The notes under the pieces were generated by a model. It did not search any database, was not told the DNA's origin, and was given only the letters and a program-made list of their open reading frames with translations. Below, in pieces: positions 7,993 to 15,500 of a stretch of 40,304 bases of DNA (the stretch's first letter is position 1; every line of letters starts with the position of its first letter). The position numbers and the translations under genes are program-made. The stretch covers positions 1 to 40,304 of the forward strand of contig CAJOGB010000002.1 of the NCBI GenBank assembly GCA_905233835.1, read 5' to 3'. The stretch is from an uncultured Lachnospiraceae bacterium (GTDB lineage: Bacteria; Bacillota; Clostridia; Lachnospirales; Lachnospiraceae).

Positions 7993-9285
7993 ATGATTAA
8001 GGCTGTTGTTGGAGCAAACTGGGGTGATGAAGGTAAAGGTAAAATCACCGACATGTTGGCAGAGAAAGCGGATTATATTGTTCGTTTTCAGGGCGGTGCA
8101 AATGCGGGTCATACCATTGTAAACAATTACGGTAAATTTGCACTTCATACATTACCTTCCGGCGTGTTTTATTCTCACACCACCAGCGTTATCGGAAACG
8201 GTGTTGCCTTAAATATTCCGATTTTATTTAATGAGATTAAGTCCATTACGGATCAGGGAGTTCCGACTCCGAAGATCGCGGTTTCCAACCGTTGCCAGAT
8301 TGTAATGCCTTATCATATTTTATTTGATCAGTACGAAGAGGAGCGTTTGGGAAAAGCATCCTTTGGATCCACAAAGTCCGGTATTGCTCCTTTTTATTCC
8401 GATAAATATGCGAAGATCGGTTTTCAGGTTTCCGAGCTTTTTGATGATGAATTATTATCAGAAAAGATTCCGAGAGTATGTGCTCAGAAAAACGTTTTAT
8501 TGGAGCATTTGTACCATAAACCTGCCATTGATGAAAAAGAGTTATTAAATACATTACATGAATACAGAGATATGATTGCTCCTTATGTTTGTGATGTATC
8601 TTTGCTTTTAAATAATGCGTTAAAAGAAGGAAAGACCGTTCTCTTGGAAGGACAGTTGGGAACCTTAAAGGATCCGGATCACGGTATTTATCCGATGGTA
8701 ACATCTTCTTCCACATTGGCGGCTTACGGAGCAATCGGAGCCGGTGTTCCGCCTTATGAAATCAAACAGATTATTACGGTATGTAAAGCATATTCCTCTG
8801 CAGTAGGAGCCGGAGCGTTTGTTTCTGAGATCTTCGGAGATGAAGCGGATGAATTAAGACGTAGAGGCGGTGACGGAGGTGAGTACGGCGCTACTACAGG
8901 TCGCCCGAGACGTATGGGTTGGTTTGACTGTGTGGCTTCTAAGTACGGATGCCGTTTGCAGGGAACAACGGATGTTGCATTTACCGTTTTGGATGTGTTG
9001 GGATACTTGGATGAGATTCCGGTTTGTGTCGGCTATGAAGTTGACGGAGAAGTAACCACGGAATTCCCGGTTACCAGCAAATTGGAAAAAGCAAAACCGG
9101 TACTTAAAAACTTACCGGGTTGGAAGTGCGATATCAGAGGAATTTCAAACTATGATGATCTTCCTGAAAATTGCAAGAACTATATCGAGTTTATTGAAGA
9201 ACAGATTGGATATCCGATTACCATGGTATCCAACGGACCAAAGAGAAGCGATATTATCTATCGCGAGTCGAAATATTCAAAATAG
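7993..9285 (+). CDS. purA: Adenylosuccinate synthetase
   Basis: A 430-residue GTP-dependent enzyme that joins IMP and aspartate to form adenylosuccinate, the first step from IMP to AMP. The P-loop-like N-terminus GANWGDEGKGKITDMLAE carries the catalytic Asp, and GGANAGHTIV carries the catalytic His. Further family segments are GSTKSGIAP, LLEGQLGTLKDPDHG, and the later GEYGATTGRPRRMGWFD and VSNGPKRSDII. The SD AAGGAGG (7976-7982) fits the ATG. purB and purC lie 11-13 kb downstream in a separate unit. A short hairpin follows the stop codon. Confidence 0.97.
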   Translation: MIKAVVGANWGDEGKGKITDMLAEKADYIVRFQGGANAGHTIVNNYGKFALHTLPSGVFYSHTTSVIGNGVALNIPILFNEIKSITDQGVPTPKIAVSNRCQIVMPYHILFDQYEEERLGKASFGSTKSGIAPFYSDKYAKIGFQVSELFDDELLSEKIPRVCAQKNVLLEHLYHKPAIDEKELLNTLHEYRDMIAPYVCDVSLLLNNALKEGKTVLLEGQLGTLKDPDHGIYPMVTSSSTLAAYGAIGAGVPPYEIKQIITVCKAYSSAVGAGAFVSEIFGDEADELRRRGGDGGEYGATTGRPRRMGWFDCVASKYGCRLQGTTDVAFTVLDVLGYLDEIPVCVGYEVDGEVTTEFPVTSKLEKAKPVLKNLPGWKCDIRGISNYDDLPENCKNYIEFIEEQIGYPITMVSNGPKRSDIIYRESKYSK

Positions 9286-9292
9286 TTGTTTG

Positions 9293-9318
9293 AAAATCGC
9301 CTCGATGAGGCGATTTTT
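9293..9318 (+). terminator. Intrinsic terminator after purA
   Basis: Perfect 11-bp stem AAAATCGCCTC / GAGGCGATTTT with a 3-base GAT loop and a short T run. It ends only 13 bases before the SD of the next gene. Confidence 0.75.
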
Positions 9319-9330
9319 AAATGTATATGC

Positions 9331-9336
9331 AGGAGG
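9331..9336 (+). promoter_or_regulatory. SD that fixes the ABC ATPase start at 9345
   Basis: AGGAGG lies 8 bases before ATG 9345 (MIEVKNVSKRYG). The earlier in-frame ATG at 9321 lies upstream of this site and would add eight residues not expected in an ABC ATPase. Confidence 0.85.
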
Positions 9337-9344
9337 AAATACCT

Positions 9345-10406
9345 ATGATAGAGGTAAAGAACGTATCAAAAAGATATGGCAAGCATGTTGCGCTGGATAA
9401 TGTTTCTTTTACGGTAGAATCCGGAAGAATCTATGGATTGTTGGGTGAAAACGGCGCCGGTAAATCCACGACTATGAATATCATTACAGGATACTTGGCA
9501 CTTACATCCGGAGAGATCACTGTTGACGGATATGATATAGTTAAAAAAGCGAAAAAAGCGAAACAAAAAATCGGATATTTACCGGAATTACCGCCTTTAT
9601 ATCAGGATATGACAGTTGAGGAATACTTAAAATTTGTTTCCGAACTAAAGGGCATTCCACGTAAGGAACGTAAAAACGAAGTAAAGATAGCTCTTGAAAA
9701 ATCAAAGACCATGGATGTCAAAAAGAGATTAATCAAGAACTTATCCAAGGGATATAAACAAAGAGTCGGAATCGCACAGGCGATTTTGGGTTCACCGGAA
9801 ATTGTTATTTTGGACGAGCCTACGGTAGGATTGGATCCTATGCAGATTACGGAAATTCGTGATTTGATTCGTGAAATCGGAAAAGAACATACGGTTATTT
9901 TAAGTTCTCATATTCTTTCCGAAATCAGCGAAGTATGTGATCATGTATTTATGATTTCAAAGGGTCGATTGGTTTTGGATGAAGATATGGATAAGATTGA
10001 TTCTTTGGAAAAACGTTTTATCGAATTGGCTCAGACTACAGTAGAAGAAGATGATTCAGAAGAAGATTTGGAGAAATCCACAGAGGAATCTAAAGAGGAG
10101 TCAACAGAGGAATCTAAAGAGGAATCTAAAGAGGAATCTAAAGAGGAATCCAATGATAAATCTACAGAAGAGATTGTAGAAGAGACAAAAGAAGAAACTG
10201 CAAAAGAATCCGAAACAGAATCTATGGATGAAACATCCAATGAGTCTGAAAAAGATCCCAAAGGTCTTGAAATTATTTCTTTAGATGAAGAAGAAAAGGA
10301 AACTAAACCCGAAAAAGAGGACAAGATTTCCCGTCGTAAACAAGAAAGAAAAAAGAAGTTTAAAAATAAGAAAAACAAAAACAAGAATAAGGAGGAAGAA
10401 GAATAA
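9345..10406 (+). CDS. ABC transporter ATP-binding protein (GldA-like) with long charged tail
   Basis: A 353-residue cytoplasmic ATPase subunit that probably powers the permease encoded next. The ABC domain occupies about residues 1-230: Walker A GLLGENGAGKSTT, Q-loop region IGYLPELPPLYQDM, signature LSKGYKQRVGIAQAIL, Walker B IVILDEPTVGLDP and switch His in LSSHILSE. After residue 230 comes about 120 residues rich in Ser, Glu and Lys, with tandem EES[K/T/N] units. This gives way to a basic stretch (SRRKQERKKKFKNKKNKNKNK) and a final EEEE. The family is normally 230-310 residues, so this tail is extra. The stop overlaps the permease ATG by one base, and the permease SD (GGAGG 10391-10395) lies inside the tail codons. 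Confidence 0.93.
   Translation: MIEVKNVSKRYGKHVALDNVSFTVESGRIYGLLGENGAGKSTTMNIITGYLALTSGEITVDGYDIVKKAKKAKQKIGYLPELPPLYQDMTVEEYLKFVSELKGIPRKERKNEVKIALEKSKTMDVKKRLIKNLSKGYKQRVGIAQAILGSPEIVILDEPTVGLDPMQITEIRDLIREIGKEHTVILSSHILSEISEVCDHVFMISKGRLVLDEDMDKIDSLEKRFIELAQTTVEEDDSEEDLEKSTEESKEESTEESKEESKEESKEESNDKSTEEIVEETKEETAKESETESMDETSNESEKDPKGLEIISLDEEEKETKPEKEDKISRRKQERKKKFKNKKNKNKNKEEEE
10071..10154 (+). repeat. 12-bp in-frame tandem repeat in the ABC ATPase tail
   Basis: Seven consecutive 12-base units related to GAGGAATCTAAA. The copies at 10083-10094, 10107-10118, 10119-10130 and 10131-10142 are identical, and the last three are directly adjacent. Each unit codes for a Glu-Glu-Ser-Lys-like tetrad, so unit gain or loss keeps the frame. 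Confidence 0.9.
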
Positions 10407-12538
10407 TGCTTGCGATTTTTAAAAGAGATTTTAAATCCTTATTTCATAGTGTCATTGGCTTCTTATTTGTCGGATTATTGCTTGCCGTATTTGGCTTAAA
10501 TTTTACTGTTTATAACCTTCAGGGGGCATCAACACTTATATCGTCCTCTTTGGTTGGTATTGTTTTGGTTACCGTATTTGCAACTCCGCTTTTAACCATG
10601 CGTTCATTGTCTGAAGAACGAAAGTTTAAAACGGATCAGCTTTTACTTACTTCACCGGTATCCGTATTTCAGATTGTATTCGGAAAGTTTTTGGCCTTGG
10701 CTGCAATCTTTTCCATTGTTGTGGGCATCATTTGCTTAACACCTATTCTTATGTCTTTTTACGGAGAGGTGGATTTTGTTCAAAATTATATCGCGATTTT
10801 GGGATTCTGGTTATATGGATTGGTATGTATTTCTGTGGGCATGTTTGTCTCCAGTTTCTTTGAAAGCCAGATTTTAGCCGCTATCGTAAGTTTTGTGGCC
10901 CTCTTTTTAGGCTATATGATGAATTCTTTTTCCAATGCATTGAATGCACACGGAATTCTTCAACAGGTTTTAAAGAGTTATGATTTTGTGACTCCGTTAT
11001 TTAACTTTATTACCGGAAAATTCTTGGTTAGCGATGTGATTTATGATGTCAGCGTAATTGCGCTTATGATCTTTTTAATCTGTCGTGTGGTTTTAAAGAG
11101 AAGATGGACGGTTAGTTCCAGAAAAGTTTCCAGAAACTTTTTGTCATTTTCCACACTTGCACTGGGAATTCTTATTTGTATCGGTGTAAATATTTTAGGT
11201 ACCTATATTCCTAAGAAGTATGCAAGTTTTGATTTGACTACACAAAAACTCTATACCTTTTCAAAAGAAGCATCCGATTTCGCAAAGAACGTGGATTCTG
11301 AAATTTCCATTTATGTATGTGGAAAAGAAGCGGAAATCAAAACCTTGGAAAAAACCACTTTAACAAGTTTTGATGAAGCCTCCGAAAAGATTACGGTGGA
11401 ATACATCGATATCTCCGCAAATCCGAAATACTTCAGTTCTTATTCCGAAGAAGAATTGGATATCGGAAGCTTGGTGGTTGTATACGGTGATAAATATAGA
11501 GTGATTGAAGAACAAGACTTGTATTTAAAAGACTCTGATAACATTTATGTATATAACGTGATCGGATATGATGGAGAAGGCCAGATTGCCAGCGCCATCA
11601 GCTATGTAACTCAGGATCACTTTACCACAGTTTATACATTGGAAGGTCATGATGAGGTAAAACTGGATACACAGTTTACCAATATTATCAAAAAAGCAAA
11701 TTGGGAATTAAAGAGTTTGAATTTGCTTGGTGAAAAGAAAGTACCTTCCGATTGCGAAGTATTGATTATCAATGCTCCTCAGACCGATTTTTCAAAGGAC
11801 GATGTGGAAAAGGTTCTTGCTTATATTAAAGACGGCGGAGATTTGATTCTTACCTATGATTGTTTGTGTAACAATGATTTAAAGAATTACAAATCATTAC
11901 TTAATGATTATGGAATCAGCGTGAAAAAAGGAATGGTATTTGATAACGATGCATCTCGTTATTATACCTATCCCAATGTGCTTCTTCCGAACGTGGAATA
12001 CTCCGATGCTGCCGAAGATTTTAACGGTAGCTTAAAAGTAGTGGCTCCTTATTGCTGTGCATTTGATATGCCGATTTTTAGCGAAGAGCATCCGGTTTCT
12101 ACATTGCTTACTACATCTTACAATGCTACCTTGGATGAAAAGGTAACTGCCGAAAACATTCAGGATAAGATGGAAAAAGCTTTGGATAAGGCTGAAAACG
12201 AAGAATCGAAAGATAACGGTATGTTTTATACCGTGGCATTAAGCTTCAAAGGTGAAAAGGACGGAAAAGTAATTGTTTACGGAAGCCCTTATATCTTTAC
12301 CAATCAGTTTAACGAATTGGTATCCGGAAGAAATGCCGAACTTCTTTTAAAGAATTTACAGTATTTGATTACCGAAGAAGCGGGCGCAAATGAGAGTGTT
12401 GTGATTCCTGCAAAGAGTTTGGAACAGGGATTTTTGACTGTGCCCCAGATGATCTTTGGACTTTTGCTTGGTATTGTAGCTCCGGTATTACTCATTCTCT
12501 TCGGAATTGTCTTCTGGGCTGTTCGTAGGAGAAGATAA
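10406..12538 (+). CDS. ABC-2 permease fused to a GldG-like extracytoplasmic domain
   Basis: A 710-residue membrane protein with two parts. Residues about 1-235 form an ABC-2 type permease with six predicted membrane segments and the typical LTMRSLSEERKFKTDQLLLTSPVS segment after TM2. A further membrane segment (about 245-268, LGILICIGVNILGTYIP) leads into a GldG-like domain (about 270-670) beginning YASFDLTTQKLYTFSKEASDF. It includes YTLEGHDE and a Rossmann-like LIINAPQTDFSKDDVEKVLAYIKDGGDLIL. A C-terminal membrane helix (about 675-703) ends in RRRR. In Bacteroidetes GldF and GldG are separate gliding-related ABC subunits; related fused proteins in Firmicutes have no settled function. It overlaps the ATPase stop by one base, so the two form one transporter. 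Confidence 0.88.
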   Translation: MLAIFKRDFKSLFHSVIGFLFVGLLLAVFGLNFTVYNLQGASTLISSSLVGIVLVTVFATPLLTMRSLSEERKFKTDQLLLTSPVSVFQIVFGKFLALAAIFSIVVGIICLTPILMSFYGEVDFVQNYIAILGFWLYGLVCISVGMFVSSFFESQILAAIVSFVALFLGYMMNSFSNALNAHGILQQVLKSYDFVTPLFNFITGKFLVSDVIYDVSVIALMIFLICRVVLKRRWTVSSRKVSRNFLSFSTLALGILICIGVNILGTYIPKKYASFDLTTQKLYTFSKEASDFAKNVDSEISIYVCGKEAEIKTLEKTTLTSFDEASEKITVEYIDISANPKYFSSYSEEELDIGSLVVVYGDKYRVIEEQDLYLKDSDNIYVYNVIGYDGEGQIASAISYVTQDHFTTVYTLEGHDEVKLDTQFTNIIKKANWELKSLNLLGEKKVPSDCEVLIINAPQTDFSKDDVEKVLAYIKDGGDLILTYDCLCNNDLKNYKSLLNDYGISVKKGMVFDNDASRYYTYPNVLLPNVEYSDAAEDFNGSLKVVAPYCCAFDMPIFSEEHPVSTLLTTSYNATLDEKVTAENIQDKMEKALDKAENEESKDNGMFYTVALSFKGEKDGKVIVYGSPYIFTNQFNELVSGRNAELLLKNLQYLITEEAGANESVVIPAKSLEQGFLTVPQMIFGLLLGIVAPVLLILFGIVFWAVRRRR

Positions 12539-12718
12539 ACGTACAAATATTCCGATGACCCAGATTAAGGTTGGAATGATGACGGTAGATGCCAATGCGG
12601 CACCGAGCATTTGAAAACTTCTGGGGTCATCTACAATAGCAAGTACAAAGGTAAGTACATATAGACCAACAAGTAATAGGATGCCGATGATGGCGAGAAT
12701 GGATTTTACTTTTTTCAT
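12488..12718 (-). CDS. Small two-TM membrane protein of unknown function
   Basis: A 76-residue protein with two hydrophobic segments (about residues 5-28, ILAIIGILLLVGLYVLTFVLA; and 38-60, GAALASTVIIPTLIWVIGIFV) and an acidic tail, SPEDNSEENE. A good SD (AGGAAAGG) precedes its ATG on the minus strand. The amphipathic KK start, helix pattern and acidic tail look like a real small membrane protein. I recall similar short proteins in Lachnospiraceae but cannot name a family. Its last 51 bases overlap the 3' end of the permease gene on the opposite strand. No clear promoter or terminator was found. Confidence 0.6.
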   Translation of the reverse strand: MKKVKSILAIIGILLLVGLYVLTFVLAIVDDPRSFQMLGAALASTVIIPTLIWVIGIFVRLSSPTNSPEDNSEENE

Positions 12719-12778
12719 AATCTGTTTCCTTTCCTAAAAACAGGCGTATTTTTCATGATTTCTTGTGAAAGTTATTCA

Positions 12779-12807
12779 TTGAATCTTACTATGTATTTTG
12801 CTATACT
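12779..12807 (+). promoter_or_regulatory. Promoter of the SEC-C protein gene
   Basis: TTGAAT (12779-12784), 17-base spacer, TATACT (12802-12807) with TGC just before it (extended -10). It lies 41 bases upstream of the ATG at 12848. Confidence 0.8.
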
Positions 12808-12847
12808 TTACAATGATTTTCAAATTAATTTTTTAGAGGTTTTATTT

Positions 12848-13357
12848 ATGGCATTATTGGAAGAATGGACAAAAGTCGCTTATAACGATAAACAGGACAG
12901 AGCGACAATTCAAAGATTTTGGAATGACTACTTTTTAAAGGAAAAAAGTGTTTATGAAGTCCTTTTGGAAACACCTGATAAAGAAGTAAAGGGTACTGTA
13001 TCCGAATTGGCTGAAAAGTTTGGTATTACCGTTATGGAAATGACCGGATTTTTGGATGGAATCAATGATTCTTTAGTGAAACCGAATCCGATTGATACCA
13101 TGGAAGAGGATACAAAAGTATCTTTAAAATTCGATACCGAACGACTTTACAAGAACATGGTTGCAGCCGGTGCCGACTGGTTATATGAATTACCTCAGTG
13201 GGATGCGATTTACGATAAAGAAAAGCAGCATGAGCTTTATTTGGAAGAAAAGAAGTCTCACACTATTCGTGTAGGCAAAAAGGTTGGCCGTAATGATCCC
13301 TGTCCTTGCGGAAGCGGAAAGAAATATAAATTCTGCTGCGGAAAAAAGGGTGCATAA
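12848..13357 (+). CDS. SEC-C motif protein
   Basis: A 169-residue cytoplasmic protein. The C-terminus carries a complete SEC-C zinc motif, GRNDPCPCGSGKKYKFCCGKK (residues about 147-167), like the zinc tail of SecA that contacts SecB and ribosomes. The N-terminal about 140 residues (WTKVAYNDKQDRATIQRFWNDYFLKEKSVYEVLL and VSELAEKFGITVMEMTGFLDGINDSL) look helical and belong to no family I can name. The start at 12848 is chosen because AGAGG lies 8 bases upstream and the earlier in-frame ATG (12755) lies upstream of the promoter. A strong terminator follows. A role in ribosome association or protein quality control is speculation from the zinc motif. Confidence 0.88.
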   Translation: MALLEEWTKVAYNDKQDRATIQRFWNDYFLKEKSVYEVLLETPDKEVKGTVSELAEKFGITVMEMTGFLDGINDSLVKPNPIDTMEEDTKVSLKFDTERLYKNMVAAGADWLYELPQWDAIYDKEKQHELYLEEKKSHTIRVGKKVGRNDPCPCGSGKKYKFCCGKKGA

Positions 13358-13370
13358 AGCTAGATTTTTC

Positions 13371-13410
13371 GTCCTTTGCACTCAATAATTAAAGTGCAAA
13401 GGACTTTTTT
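13371..13410 (+). terminator. Intrinsic terminator between the SEC-C gene and thrS
   Basis: Perfect 12-bp stem GTCCTTTGCACT / AGTGCAAAGGAC with a 10-base loop and TTTTTT. It ends 24 bases before the thrS ATG. No promoter is evident between it and thrS. Confidence 0.93.
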
Positions 13411-13434
13411 ATAAGATGATTTTGGAGGAATAAC

Positions 13435-15486
13435 ATGAAGATTACATTAAAGGATGGATCTGTAAAAGAATACAGTGAGTCAAAAAGAATCATTGATATT
13501 GCCTTTGATATCAGTGAAGGATTGGCACGCGCTTGCTGTGCGGCAAAATTAAACGGAGAGGTTGTGGATTTACGTACAGAGGTTACCGAGGACGCAGCTT
13601 TAGAACTTTTAACTGCTACGGATGAAGAAGGACTTCGTGTGCTTCGCCATACCACATCCCATGTTTTGGCTCAGGCTGTTAAGAATTTATATCCGGAAGC
13701 GAAGCTTGCAATCGGACCGGCAATTGATGAAGGATTTTATTATGACTTTGATGTAGCTTCATTCTCTCGTGAAGATTTAGATGCGATTGAAGCTGAAATG
13801 AAAAAAATCATCAAGGCCGGCGCAGAACTGAAATATTTTGAACTTCCAAGAGCAGAAGCAATTGAACTTATGGAAAAGAGAAATGAGCCATATAAGGTTG
13901 AGCTGATTCAAGATCTTCCGGAAGATGCCACCATTTCTTTCTATGAGCAGGGTGACGGATTTGTGGATCTTTGCGCAGGCCCGCATATTATGAAGATTTC
14001 AAAGAGCACCATTAAGGCATTTAAACTTATTTCTTCTTCCGGTGCATACTGGAGAGGCGATGAGCACAAGCCAATGCTTACCCGCATTTACGGTACTGCA
14101 TTTAATACAAAAGAAGAATTAAATACATACCTTGAGGAATTGGCGGACAGAAAGAACCGCGATCATAATAAGCTTGGTCGTGATATGGATATCTTTACTA
14201 CCGTTGATGTGATCGGTCAGGGACTTCCGCTTTTTATGCCGAAGGGTACGAAGATGATTCAGAAACTTCAGCGTTGGATTGAGGACTTGGAGGATTATGA
14301 GTGGGGATATGTACGTACACGTACGCCACTTATGGCAAAGTCTACACTTTATAAGATTTCCGATCACTGGTATCACTACAAAGACGGAATGTTTGTTATG
14401 AACGATATTCCGCTTTCCGATGAAGAAGCAATTCGTCAGGGCGGAAGAATTGTAAACGGTATTGAAGATTTATCTTCTTTGGAACAGGATGAGGATGCAA
14501 ACTCCTATGCACTCCGTCCGATGACCTGTCCATTCCAATACTTTGTATATAAAGCACGTCAGAAGAGTTATCGTGATCTCCCGTATCGTATGGGTGAAAC
14601 ATCCACTCTTTTCAGAAACGAAGATTCCGGAGAAATGCACGGTCTTACCCGTGTGCGTCAGTTTACGATTTCCGAGGGACATCTGGTATGTACTCCGGAA
14701 CAGATTGACGAAGAGTTTAAAAACTGTGTACGTTTGGCAAAGTATTGCTTAACCACTTTAGGATTGGAAAATGATGTGACCTATCGTATGTCAAAGTGGG
14801 ATCCGGAAAATCCGGATAAGTATTTGGGAACCGCAGAGGATTGGAACCGTGTGGAAGGCGCAATGCGTACGATCCTTGATGAAATCGGTTTGGATTATGC
14901 AGAAGAAGCAGGAGAAGCTGCATTCTACGGACCGAAGCTTGATATTCAGGCAAAGAATGTTTACGGTAAAGAAGATACCATGATTACCATTCAGTTGGAT
15001 ATGTTCTTGGCGGAACGTTATGATATGTACTATATCGATAAAGATGGTGAAAAGAAACGTCCTTATATTATCCACAGAACATCCATGGGATGCTATGAAC
15101 GTACTCTTGCATGGTTAATTGAAAAATATGCAGGTAAGTTCCCAACCTGGCTTTGTGCAGAACAGGTTCGAATCTTACCGATTTCCGAAAAGTATTTCGA
15201 TTATGCGGATGAAGTATTTAAGGAACTTCGCAAGAACGGAGTGGACGTTACTGTTGATAAACGTTCCGAAAAAATCGGATTTAAGATTCGAGAGGCCCGT
15301 ATGGATAAACTTCCTTATATGTTGGTTGTGGGAGCTCAGGAAGAAGAGGATAAGACTGTTTCTGTTCGCTCCAGATTTGAGGGTGATGAAGGAGTGAAGC
15401 CTCTTTTAGAATTTGTATCTGCCATTTGTGAAGAAATCCGTACAAAGGAAATTCGTAAAGAGAATCCGGAAGCAAAGAATCAATAA
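13435..15486 (+). CDS. thrS: Threonyl-tRNA synthetase, variant with catalytic-domain insertion
   Basis: A 683-residue class II synthetase; usual bacterial ThrRS is about 640. Order: TGS domain (1-60, MKITLKDGSVKEY), editing domain (about 60-230, with HTTSHVLAQAVK and DLCAGPHI), catalytic core and anticodon-binding C-terminus (QVRILPIS, GFKIREARMDKLPYMLVVG). The zinc ligands appear kept: Cys in RPMTCPFQYF, His in FTISEGHLVCT and His in YIIHRTSMG. Motif 2 is YRMGETSTLFRNEDSG. About 29 extra residues lie between DGMF and YALRPMTCP (bases 14401-14505), and MTCPFQ replaces the usual MNCPGH or MNCPCH. The SD TTGGAGG is good. No T-box leader fits in the space upstream. Confidence 0.95.
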   Translation: MKITLKDGSVKEYSESKRIIDIAFDISEGLARACCAAKLNGEVVDLRTEVTEDAALELLTATDEEGLRVLRHTTSHVLAQAVKNLYPEAKLAIGPAIDEGFYYDFDVASFSREDLDAIEAEMKKIIKAGAELKYFELPRAEAIELMEKRNEPYKVELIQDLPEDATISFYEQGDGFVDLCAGPHIMKISKSTIKAFKLISSSGAYWRGDEHKPMLTRIYGTAFNTKEELNTYLEELADRKNRDHNKLGRDMDIFTTVDVIGQGLPLFMPKGTKMIQKLQRWIEDLEDYEWGYVRTRTPLMAKSTLYKISDHWYHYKDGMFVMNDIPLSDEEAIRQGGRIVNGIEDLSSLEQDEDANSYALRPMTCPFQYFVYKARQKSYRDLPYRMGETSTLFRNEDSGEMHGLTRVRQFTISEGHLVCTPEQIDEEFKNCVRLAKYCLTTLGLENDVTYRMSKWDPENPDKYLGTAEDWNRVEGAMRTILDEIGLDYAEEAGEAAFYGPKLDIQAKNVYGKEDTMITIQLDMFLAERYDMYYIDKDGEKKRPYIIHRTSMGCYERTLAWLIEKYAGKFPTWLCAEQVRILPISEKYFDYADEVFKELRKNGVDVTVDKRSEKIGFKIREARMDKLPYMLVVGAQEEEDKTVSVRSRFEGDEGVKPLLEFVSAICEEIRTKEIRKENPEAKNQ

Positions 15487-15500
15487 ACAGGAAATTATTT

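Noticed and set aside
8246..8734. 162-codon open frame on the minus strand opposite purA
   Set aside because: It lies fully inside purA, which is certain. The product has no recognisable motif.
9321..9344. Earlier ATG for the ABC ATPase
   Set aside because: The AGGAGG site lies between this ATG and the one at 9345, so it can only serve the later start.
10031..10384. Open frame on the minus strand rich in Ser, Asp and Leu
   Set aside because: It is the mirror of the Glu/Ser/Lys repeat tail of the ABC ATPase; low complexity on one strand keeps the other strand open. No start signal or family match.
13358..13434. T-box riboswitch upstream of thrS
   Set aside because: The space is only 77 bases and contains a plain terminator hairpin. 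There is no T-box bulge sequence and no room for a specifier stem.
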